DNA from: Geodermatophilus sp. TF02-6
Lineage (GTDB): Bacteria > Actinomycetota > Actinomycetes > Mycobacteriales > Geodermatophilaceae
Length of the DNA stretch: 55,364 nt
Direction of reading: 5' to 3'
Assembly: GCF_003319115.1 (NCBI RefSeq)
Contig: NZ_QOHF01000026.1
Location: forward strand, 1 to 55,364
Each line of letters begins with the position of its first letter. Position 1 is the stretch's first letter. Below, one piece after another: positions 49,124-55,364 of the stretch. The notes under the pieces are model-generated. The model had not been told where the DNA came from, ran no database searches, and worked only from the letters and a program-made list of their open reading frames with translations. The position numbers were made by a program, and so were the translations under genes.

Positions 49124-49357
49124 ATGAACGCGCTCCAGCGTGATGGCGGTCACCCGGACCCGCAACGTCGCGCCGCCGCGTCACGATCCGGTCACGGCGG
49201 GGAGGGTCCGGGTGGAACGCGGGACGAGGCGGCCTGCGAGGCGTTCGTCGCCGCACGCTCGGACGAGCTGCTGCCACCGGCCCCGGCCTCCGTACGGGTC
49301 CTCGACGGAGCCGGTCGGGTGGTGGCCGAGGCGCCGCTGACCGCGACGGCCGACTGA
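49124..49357 (+). CDS. doubtful small protein
   Basis: The frame codes for 77 residues. Only the second half (FVAARSDELLPPAPASVRVLDGAGRVVAEAPL) looks like a folded protein; the first half is Arg/Gly/Pro-rich. There is no good ribosome site for the ATG. It is divergent from the 66-residue gene and convergent with a membrane protein gene. A short gene in this frame is possible, but the start is unclear. Confidence 0.3.
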   Translation: MNALQRDGGHPDPQRRAAASRSGHGGEGPGGTRDEAACEAFVAARSDELLPPAPASVRVLDGAGRVVAEAPLTATAD

Positions 49358-49362
49358 GCGCG

Positions 49363-49554
49363 TCAGCGGCGCTGCGCGCGGCGGTACAGGAAGGCCGCCA
49401 CCCCGGCGAGGACGACGCCCAGGAACAGCTGCGCGACGCCCACGCCGGCCTGGTCGCTGGCGAACCAGGTCGGCGAGGACACCAGCAGGACGACGGCGAC
49501 ACCGGCCACGAGCAGCGCGACGAGCCGCTCGCGACGCTCCCCGGGCGAGGTCAT
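49363..49554 (-). CDS. small two-helix membrane protein
   Basis: The protein has 63 residues with two hydrophobic segments (LVALLVAGVAVVLLVSS and GVAQLFLGVVLAGVAAFLY), a charged N-terminus (GERRERL) and an RRAQRR end. The family is not recognised. It is divergent from the ArsR-type gene, and the shared gap of 47 nt holds the ArsR operator, so it may be controlled by it as well. Confidence 0.6.
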   Translation of the reverse strand: MTSPGERRERLVALLVAGVAVVLLVSSPTWFASDQAGVGVAQLFLGVVLAGVAAFLYRRAQRR

Positions 49555-49565
49555 GCCGACGACCC

Positions 49566-49601
49566 TAGACAGGCAAGCGGTGACTTGCCTATGGTCCTGT
49601 C
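49566..49601 (+). promoter_or_regulatory. promoter and operator of the arsR-VOC pair
   Basis: TAGACA (49566-49571), an 18-nt spacer and TATGGT (49590-49595) form a good promoter; the GTG start lies 6 nt later, so the mRNA should be leaderless. AGGCAAG-CGGTGA-CTTGCCT (49571-49590) is a perfect 7-bp inverted repeat filling the spacer, as expected for an ArsR autorepressor site. Confidence 0.75.
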
Positions 49602-49874
49602 GTGGGCGATGTGTTCAAGGCCCTCGCGGACCCGACCCGGCGGGCTGTCCTCGACGAGCTCTCCGAGCGGAACGGTCAGACGCTGTTCGAGCTGTGCTCC
49701 CGGCTGGTCACCCGGCACGGGCTCACCTCGTCCCGGCAGGCCGTCTCCCAGCACCTGGACGTGCTCGAGGACGCCGGCCTGGTCCGGACCCGCCGCGAGG
49801 GCCGGTACAAGTTCCACGACCTGGACACCTCGCCGCTGCGCGCCATCACCGACCGGTGGCGCATCGACCCCTGA
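49602..49874 (+). CDS. ArsR-family regulator
   Basis: The protein has 90 residues. FKALADPTRRAVLDELSERNG and the recognition part SSRQAVSQHLDVLEDAGLVRTRREGRYKFHDLD are typical of the winged-helix ArsR family. The usual metal-binding Cys pair is missing (only one Cys, in FELCSRL), so it senses something else. GTG start without ribosome site. It sits 23 nt before a VOC-type gene; such pairs are frequent in actinomycetes, and the regulator probably controls the pair. Confidence 0.9.
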   Translation: MGDVFKALADPTRRAVLDELSERNGQTLFELCSRLVTRHGLTSSRQAVSQHLDVLEDAGLVRTRREGRYKFHDLDTSPLRAITDRWRIDP

Positions 49875-49897
49875 GCCCGACCCCTGAGGAGGGACCC

Positions 49898-50281
<384 letters not shown>

Positions 50282-50394
50282 AGCCAGGTCGACGTCTTCG
50301 GGTCGGCCTCGACGGGACCGACGTCGCTCCCGGTGTGGCGCCGTGCCCGGGACGGTGACCCGCGCTCGGCCGGGTCGGCAGCGACCGCCGCTGC

Positions 50395-50913
50395 TCAGCC
50401 GGCGGGCGAGGCCTCGGCCGACCGGGCGGCGGCGCGGCGGTCGCGCTCGGCCGGCCAGCGCCGCACCGCCTCGCCCATCTCCTCGTCCAGGAAGGCCATG
50501 AAGTCCCGGGTCTCGGCCAACCGCCGGCCGCCGGGGCGGTCGAGGCCGATGGCCTCGATGCCGCCGTCCAGGATCTGGACGAAACGCTGCAGCAGGGCCA
50601 GCTCGGCGGTCATGTAGCGCGACCACAGGTCCCGGTCGTCGAGCACGTAGAGGTCGCTGCGGGTGCCCGGCTCGCGTTCGCGCAGCAGGAGGCCGACGTG
50701 GACCAGGTAGCGGACGGCGCCGCTGATCGCCGCCGGGCTGACGCCGAGGCCGCGGGCGAGCTCCCCCGCGGTGTACCGGTCGGCGTCGTCGGCCAGCGCG
50801 AAGGCGATCACCCGGGCCGGCATCGGGGCCATGCCGGCCTCGCGCAGGGCGAGGGCGAAGCGCTCCACGAACCGCAGGAGGGCGATCCGCTCACCGTCCA
50901 CGTCGCTGTCCAC
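50395..50913 (-). CDS. GbsR/MarR-like transcriptional regulator
   Basis: The protein has 172 residues. The N-terminal helix FVERFALALREAGMAPMPARVIAFALADDADRYTAGELARGLGVSPAAISGAVRYLVHVGLLLRER is a winged helix of the GbsR/MarR type; the C-terminal helices (YMTAELALLQRFVQILDGGIEAIG) should dimerise. The GTG at 50913 has GAGGGGG upstream. It is divergent from a two-gene ABC exporter and likely represses it via the inverted repeat at 50977-50992. Confidence 0.85.
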   Translation of the reverse strand: MDSDVDGERIALLRFVERFALALREAGMAPMPARVIAFALADDADRYTAGELARGLGVSPAAISGAVRYLVHVGLLLREREPGTRSDLYVLDDRDLWSRYMTAELALLQRFVQILDGGIEAIGLDRPGGRRLAETRDFMAFLDEEMGEAVRRWPAERDRRAAARSAEASPAG

Positions 50914-50976
50914 GCCCGTCCCCCTCACCCGCCGGAGAGAGCCCAAGGTAACCGATCCGACGGATGTTCAACACCG

Positions 50977-51012
50977 TTCACAATTTCGTGAAAGGCGCGT
51001 AGGTTCGCCGGC
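50977..51012 (+). promoter_or_regulatory. promoter and operator of the ABC exporter
   Basis: TTCACA (50977-50982), a 17-nt spacer and TAGGTT (51000-51005) form a good promoter; the ATG follows after 7 nt, so the mRNA is probably leaderless. TTCAC-AATTTC-GTGAA (50977-50992) is a perfect inverted repeat over the -35 box and is a likely site for the divergent regulator. Confidence 0.72.
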
Positions 51013-51942
51013 ATGACCACCGCGATCTCGGTGTCCGGGTTGGTGAAGACCTTCGGTTCGGTCCGGGCCCTCGACGGCCTGGACCTCGAGGTGGGAACGG
51101 GCGAGGTGCACGGCTTCCTCGGCCCGAACGGCGCGGGCAAGTCGACGACGATCCGCGTGCTGCTCGGCCTGCTGCGGGCCGACGCCGGGCGGGTGCGGCT
51201 GCTCGACGGCGACCCGTGGCACGACGCCGTGGCGCTGCACCGCCGGCTGGCCTACGTGCCCGGCGACGTGACGCTCTGGCCCGCCATCACCGGCGGCGAG
51301 GCCATCGACCTGCTCGGCCGGCTGCAGGGCGGCTTCGACCCGACCCGCCGCGCCGAGCTGCTCGAGCGCTACGACCTCGACCCGCGCAAGAAGGCCCGCA
51401 CCTACTCCAAGGGCAACCGGCAGAAGGTGGCGCTGGTGGCGGCGCTGGCCTCCGACGCCGAGCTGTACGTGCTCGACGAACCCACCTCGGGGCTCGACCC
51501 GCTGATGGAGGCGGCGTTCCGGGACGACGTCCGCCGGCTGCGCCACGAGGGCCGGACGGTGCTGCTGTCCAGCCACATCCTCGCCGAGGCCGAGGCGCTG
51601 TGCGACCGGGTGAGCATCATCCGGCACGGCCGGACGGTGCAGAGCGGCAGCCTGAGCGAACTGCGCCACCTCACCCGCACCGCCATGGCCGTCGAGACGG
51701 TCCGCCCGGTCACCGGCCTGGCCGACCTGCCCGGCGTGCACGACCTGCGGGCCGATGGGTCCCGGGCGCGCTTCGACGCCGACACCGACGCCCTCGACGG
51801 CGTCGTCCGGCACCTGACCGGCTTCGGCATCCGCTCGCTGACCAGCTCGCCGCCCACGCTGGAGGAGCTCTTCCTGCGCCACTACGGGGAGGACCTCCCC
51901 GAGGCCGCCCCCGACCACGCGCCCGAGGCGGTGCGCTCGTGA
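51013..51942 (+). CDS. ABC transporter ATP-binding protein
   Basis: The protein has 309 residues. Walker A is [10 protein letters not shown], the signature is [11 protein letters not shown] (a changed LSGGQ, usual in this exporter group), Walker B is [13 protein letters not shown], and the switch His lies in [13 protein letters not shown]. The C-terminal extension with [15 protein letters not shown] is typical for the DrrA/NatA-like antibiotic and lipid exporters of actinomycetes. It ends overlapping the permease start. Confidence 0.93.
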   Translation: MTTAISVSGLVKTFGSVRALDGLDLEVGTGEVHGFLGPNGAGKSTTIRVLLGLLRADAGRVRLLDGDPWHDAVALHRRLAYVPGDVTLWPAITGGEAIDLLGRLQGGFDPTRRAELLERYDLDPRKKARTYSKGNRQKVALVAALASDAELYVLDEPTSGLDPLMEAAFRDDVRRLRHEGRTVLLSSHILAEAEALCDRVSIIRHGRTVQSGSLSELRHLTRTAMAVETVRPVTGLADLPGVHDLRADGSRARFDADTDALDGVVRHLTGFGIRSLTSSPPTLEELFLRHYGEDLPEAAPDHAPEAVRS

Positions 51943-53537
51943 GCACCGGGGAGGGGACGCGGACCGGCAGCGGCACGCTGCTCGCGTTCGCGCTGCGCCG
52001 CGACCGGGTGCGGCTGCCGGTGTGGGTGGCCGGCGGGGCGGTGCTCATGGCGGTCCAGTCGACGGGCAACCAGGCGGTCTTCGGCACGCCCGCGGAGCTG
52101 GCGGCGTTCCGCGCGACCATCGGCAGCAACGCCGCGGCCATCGCGCTCGGGGGGCCGCCGGTCGGGTTGGACACCATCGGCGGCGTCGTGGCCTTCCGCA
52201 GCTCGTTCGTCTTCACCCTGGTGGCCGCGCTGATGGCGATGACCACCGTCGTCCGGCACACCCGGGCCGACGAGGAGGCCGGCCGCACCGAGCTGGTGCG
52301 CGCCACCCGCGTCGGCCGGCACGCACCGCTGCTGGCCGCCGTCGCGCTCTCAGCACTGGGCTGCGTCGCGCTGGCGCTGGGGCTCGGGGTCGCCGCGGCC
52401 GTCACCGGGCTGCCCGCCGGGGGAGCGTTCCTCTTCGGCGCCTCGATCGGCGCGCTGGGGCTGGTGTTCACCGGCGTCGCCGCCGTCGCCGCCCAGGTCA
52501 CCGGCTCCGCCCGCGCAGCCCTCGGCCTCACCGGGACCGTCTTCGGCATCGCCGCCGTCCTGCGCGCGGTCGGCGACATCGAGGGCAACGGCTGGTCGTG
52601 GGCCTCGCCGATCGGCTGGTCGCAGGCGGCGCACCCGTGGTCGGACGACCGGTGGACCCCGCTGCTGCTCTCCCTGGCGGCGGCCGTCGTCCTGCCGGTC
52701 GTCGCGCGGGCGCTGCTCGACCACCGCGACCTCGGGGCGGGCCTGCTGCAGCCCCGCCCCGGGCGGCCCACGGCCACCCGGGCCCTGGGCTCGCCGCTCG
52801 GGCTGGCCTGGCGCCTGCAACGGGGTGCGCTGGCCGGCTGGGCGGTCGGCCTGGTGGTCCTCGGCCTGGTCTACGGCTGGTTCGCCGGATCGGTGGAGGA
52901 CCTGCTGGCCGGCAACGCCGCCATCCGGCAGTTCCTGCCGAGCTCGGCCGACCTGGTGGACTCCTACCTGGCCACGACGCTGTCGATCACCGCGCTGCTC
53001 GCCGGGGCGTACGCGGTCGCCGCGGCGCTGCGGGCCCGCGGGGAGGAGGCCTCCGGCCGCGCCGAGCCGGTGCTGGCGACCGCCACCGGCCGGGTGCGCT
53101 GGTTGGCCAGCCACCTCGCCGTCGCGCTGGCCGGCTCGGCGGCGCTGCTGGTCGTCGGCGGGGCCGCGATGGGGCTGGCCGCCGCGGCGGCGGTGGGTGA
53201 CGGCGCGCTCGCCGGCCGGCTGGTGGGCGGGGCCCTGGCCTACGTCCCCGCCGTGTGGGTGCTCGCCGGCGCGGCCGCGGCCCTGTTCGGCCTGCTGCCG
53301 CGGGCGGCGGCCGCCCTCGCCTGGGCGGCGGTGGCCTACGTCGTGGTGGTCACGCTGTTCGCCGAGTCGTTCGACTGGCCCCGGTGGGTCAGCGACGCCT
53401 CCCCGCTGGCGTGGACCCCCTCGGTCCCGGCCGAGGCGGCGACGGCGGGCTCCGCGCTCGGCCTGCTCGCCGTCGCCGCGGTGCTGCTGGCCGCCGGGTC
53501 GGCCGGTTTCCGCCGCCGCGACCTGCTCACCGAGTAA
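51939..53537 (+). CDS. ABC transporter permease
   Basis: The protein has 532 residues and about 12 membrane helices in two similar halves; each half starts with a conserved charged stretch ([16 protein letters not shown] and [16 protein letters not shown]). It resembles the large permeases found with YSKGN-type ATPases, for instance those exporting polyketides or tetronasin-like ionophores. The GTG overlaps the ATPase stop (GTGA). Together with the regulator it forms a small resistance-type unit. Confidence 0.9.
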   Translation: MSTGEGTRTGSGTLLAFALRRDRVRLPVWVAGGAVLMAVQSTGNQAVFGTPAELAAFRATIGSNAAAIALGGPPVGLDTIGGVVAFRSSFVFTLVAALMAMTTVVRHTRADEEAGRTELVRATRVGRHAPLLAAVALSALGCVALALGLGVAAAVTGLPAGGAFLFGASIGALGLVFTGVAAVAAQVTGSARAALGLTGTVFGIAAVLRAVGDIEGNGWSWASPIGWSQAAHPWSDDRWTPLLLSLAAAVVLPVVARALLDHRDLGAGLLQPRPGRPTATRALGSPLGLAWRLQRGALAGWAVGLVVLGLVYGWFAGSVEDLLAGNAAIRQFLPSSADLVDSYLATTLSITALLAGAYAVAAALRARGEEASGRAEPVLATATGRVRWLASHLAVALAGSAALLVVGGAAMGLAAAAAVGDGALAGRLVGGALAYVPAVWVLAGAAAALFGLLPRAAAALAWAAVAYVVVVTLFAESFDWPRWVSDASPLAWTPSVPAEAATAGSALGLLAVAAVLLAAGSAGFRRRDLLTE

Positions 53538-53639
53538 GGACCCCCTCCTCCCCACCCCTCGCAGGCTCGGGGCGGGACCCGGGAGGGGGCCGCCCCCCTC
53601 GCAGGCTCGGGACACGAGGACCCGGACGGGGCCGGACGG
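53538..53639. terminator. GC-rich repeat between convergent genes
   Basis: Directly after the permease stop comes GGACCCCCTCC, the core CACCCCTCGCAGGCTCGGGG, the arm GGGAGGGGGCC and a second GCAGGCTCGGG. It matches the elements behind the alcohol dehydrogenase and the CoxD-like genes. It ends at the stop of the LCP gene and can serve both strands. Confidence 0.75.
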
Positions 53640-55259
53640 TCAGCCGGCCTTGTTGGGCGGCTCGCCGGCCGCCAGCGCGGCCTGGGCCAGGGCCGGGTCG
53701 TAGGCGCAGGCGTCGCCGACGTCGGCGATGGGGGTCGTGGTCGCGGGTGCCGGCGTCTGACCGGACGGCACGGCCGGCGCGGCGGCCGGGGTGGTCGCGG
53801 CCGCGTGGTCGGCGGCCGGGGTGGTCGCGGCCGCGTGGTCGGCGGCCGGGGTGGTCGCGGCGCCGTCCGCGGCCGGGGCGATGGCCTCGGAGACGATGGC
53901 GCGCATCTCGGCGTAGTCCGGGTAGGCCGGGTCGATGACGCTGGTGTCGAAGACGACGCTGCGCACCTCGGCGTCCTTGACCAGGAAGCCCAGGTCGACG
54001 AAGTCGTCGAGGGCCGACCGGGGGACGTCGGTGCGCACGATGTCCTGCGTCGTGGCCGCCAGCTGCTGGTACTTGCGCAGCAGGGTGACCGGGTCCGCGG
54101 CGTCGATGATCGCGGCGATGGTGCAGCGCTGGCGGGCCATCCGGTCGTAGTCGGTGAGCCCGTAGCGGCCGCGGGCGAACTGCAGGGCGAGGTAGCCGTC
54201 CAGGTGCTGGTGGGGCCCCGGCGCGATGTAGTCGTCGGGCAGCTCGCCGGTGCCCGGGTCGCCGTTGACCGGCACGTAGTAGTTGACGTTCACCGTGATG
54301 CCGCCGAGCGCGTCGACGAGCCGGGCGAAGCCGTCGAGGTTGACCAGCACGTAGTAGTCGATGGTCAGGCCGAGGGCCTCGCCGACGCCGAGCTTGAGGA
54401 AGTCCGCCCCCGGGTCGTCGGTCGGACCGAGGATGTCGGGGTACATCCCCGGGCCGTTGCGGTAGACGGCGTTGAGCAGGCTCTCGCTCTCGCTGCCGGC
54501 GTCGAAGCCGTCGGGGTAGACCTCGGCCAGCGGGCTGCCCGGGGGGAACGGCAGGTCCTCGAGGTTGCGGGGCAGGCTGAACAGGGTGGTGTCGCCGGTG
54601 TCGGTGTCGATGCTGGCCACGATGACGGTGTCGGTGCGCACCCCCTCCCGCCCCTCCCCGCCGTCCCCGCCGAGCAGCAGCACGTTGACCCGCGCCTTGT
54701 CGCCGAACGGGTCGGGCCGGTCCACCACGGTCGCCGACTCGTGGTCGCCGAAGAGAGCGGCGAGCAGCCCCCGCTGGGCCAGGGCGGCCCCGACCACCGT
54801 GGCGGCCGGGACGGCGAGCCCGGCCAGCAGCGCCAGGACGACGACGGCGCCGACCAGGTGCTGCCCGCGCGACGTGCGCGGCGGGACGAGCACCCGGTAG
54901 CCGGCCACCACGACGACCGTCCACAGCAGCGCGACCACCACGACCCCGGCGAGCACCCAGGTCAGGGAGGTGGAGTCGACGGCGATCCGCGCCGCGGTCC
55001 GCCGCCCGGGTCCGGCCAGCCAGACGACGCCGGCCACCAGGAGCAGGAAACCGAGCAGGGTGACCGCGCCGAGCCGGCGCCGGCCGGCGGCGAGGAACGC
55101 CGTCCCCGGGACCAGCGCGCCCAGGACGGTCAGCCCCAGGGCGGCCGGGAAGTGGCGACGCGACCGACCGGGCGGCTCGGGGGGCGGGGGCAGGGGCCGG
55201 GACGGGCCGATGGGACGGGTCGCGTCCTCCTCGCGCTCGCTCACTGGTGCACCATCCAT
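53640..55259 (-). CDS. LytR-CpsA-Psr (LCP) family protein
   Basis: The protein has 539 residues. A proline-rich cytoplasmic head is followed by four membrane helices (about 37-175) and an extracellular LCP domain (about 190-440). LCP marks are NVLLLGGDG, VRTDTVIVASID, LFSLPRNLEDL and RYGLTDYDRMARQR, with Arg and Asp residues that bind the polyprenyl pyrophosphate. LCP enzymes attach glycopolymers to peptidoglycan. The C-terminal tail is Ala/Thr/Pro-rich and contains 10-residue repeats. The ATG at 55259 has a weak ribosome site; a GTG five codons later is an alternative. Confidence 0.88.
   Translation of the reverse strand: MDGAPVSEREEDATRPIGPSRPLPPPPEPPGRSRRHFPAALGLTVLGALVPGTAFLAAGRRRLGAVTLLGFLLLVAGVVWLAGPGRRTAARIAVDSTSLTWVLAGVVVVALLWTVVVVAGYRVLVPPRTSRGQHLVGAVVVLALLAGLAVPAATVVGAALAQRGLLAALFGDHESATVVDRPDPFGDKARVNVLLLGGDGGEGREGVRTDTVIVASIDTDTGDTTLFSLPRNLEDLPFPPGSPLAEVYPDGFDAGSESESLLNAVYRNGPGMYPDILGPTDDPGADFLKLGVGEALGLTIDYYVLVNLDGFARLVDALGGITVNVNYYVPVNGDPGTGELPDDYIAPGPHQHLDGYLALQFARGRYGLTDYDRMARQRCTIAAIIDAADPVTLLRKYQQLAATTQDIVRTDVPRSALDDFVDLGFLVKDAEVRSVVFDTSVIDPAYPDYAEMRAIVSEAIAPAADGAATTPAADHAAATTPAADHAAATTPAAAPAVPSGQTPAPATTTPIADVGDACAYDPALAQAALAAGEPPNKAG
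53781..53860. repeat. 30-bp tandem repeats in the LCP gene tail
   Basis: A 30-bp unit GGCGGCCGGGGTGGTCGCGG plus ten bases occurs two full times and two thirds of a third. It codes in frame for DHAAATTPAA on the minus strand, in the low-complexity extracellular tail. Confidence 0.9.
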
Positions 55260-55262
55260 CCG

Positions 55263-55287
55263 TCACCGATCTTGGTTGGGTCGGTGA
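55263..55287. promoter_or_regulatory. inverted repeat upstream of the LCP gene
   Basis: TCACCGA (55263-55269) and TCGGTGA (55281-55287) are perfect 7-bp mirror halves 11 nt apart, beginning 4 nt upstream of the LCP start. It may be an operator. The rest of the window to 55364 shows nothing else. Confidence 0.4.
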
Positions 55288-55364
55288 TGCGCCCGAGGTG
55301 CCGCCTCGTCATCGCCCTGCTCGCTCGACACCGTTGATGTCCAGCGTGAGATCTGCGAGACGGG

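Overview
This 55 kb window is very GC-rich DNA with many GTG starts, ATGA/GTGA gene overlaps, mycofactocin genes and a DUF222/HNH gene. This points to a free-living high-GC actinomycete, most likely Geodermatophilaceae (Blastococcus, Modestobacter or Geodermatophilus type). That placement is inference from gene families and style, not from a marker gene. No rRNA, tRNA, CRISPR array, prophage or transposase was seen.

Region 1 (1-17 kb) is a redox neighbourhood built around the peptide-derived cofactor mycofactocin. The regulator mftR is divergent from mftA-mftB-mftC. The same strand continues with an OYE/FadH-type flavoprotein, three mycofactocin-coupled short-chain dehydrogenases in a row, and a second OYE/FadH-type flavoprotein. 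Next come an FAD monooxygenase, a cysteine-desulfurase-like enzyme and a decayed aldo/keto reductase. After these lie an NDMA-dependent (mycofactocin-type) alcohol dehydrogenase and a MoxR ATPase/VWA protein pair. mftD, mftE and mftF are not in the window.

Region 2 (17-27 kb) begins with an XRE regulator coupled to a ClpP-fold protein that has lost its catalytic residues. Then come a CoxD-CoxE-XdhC maturation set for a molybdenum hydroxylase, a PRC-barrel/DUF2382 stress protein, DUF3097, an aldo/keto reductase, an Eis-like acetyltransferase and an MFS exporter.

Region 3 (27-36 kb) is a molybdenum locus: moaA, moaD, moaE, a MobA/MocA-like nucleotidyltransferase, modABC, a Mop molbindin and an HTH-Mop regulator. 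A vapBC-type toxin-antitoxin pair sits between the nucleotidyltransferase and modC.

Region 4 (36-49 kb) holds a MASE1-GGDEF-EAL protein, a DUF2786 protein, a DUF222/HNH nuclease with a LexA-box-like site before its start, a RecQ helicase, a carbamoyltransferase, two tandem DUF4383 membrane proteins, a DUF3040 protein and an acyl-CoA dehydrogenase.

Region 5 (49-55 kb) contains an ArsR-VOC pair, a GbsR/MarR-like regulator divergent from a two-gene ABC exporter, and a LytR-CpsA-Psr protein.

The non-coding DNA is unusual in three ways. A recurring repeat family that often begins with AAGGACCCC sits directly after stop codons. Other palindromes and tandem repeats have entered reading frames in phase. 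Several promoters put a TAnnnT -10 box 6-7 nt before the start codon, which predicts leaderless mRNAs; three of them carry an inverted repeat that looks like a dedicated operator.
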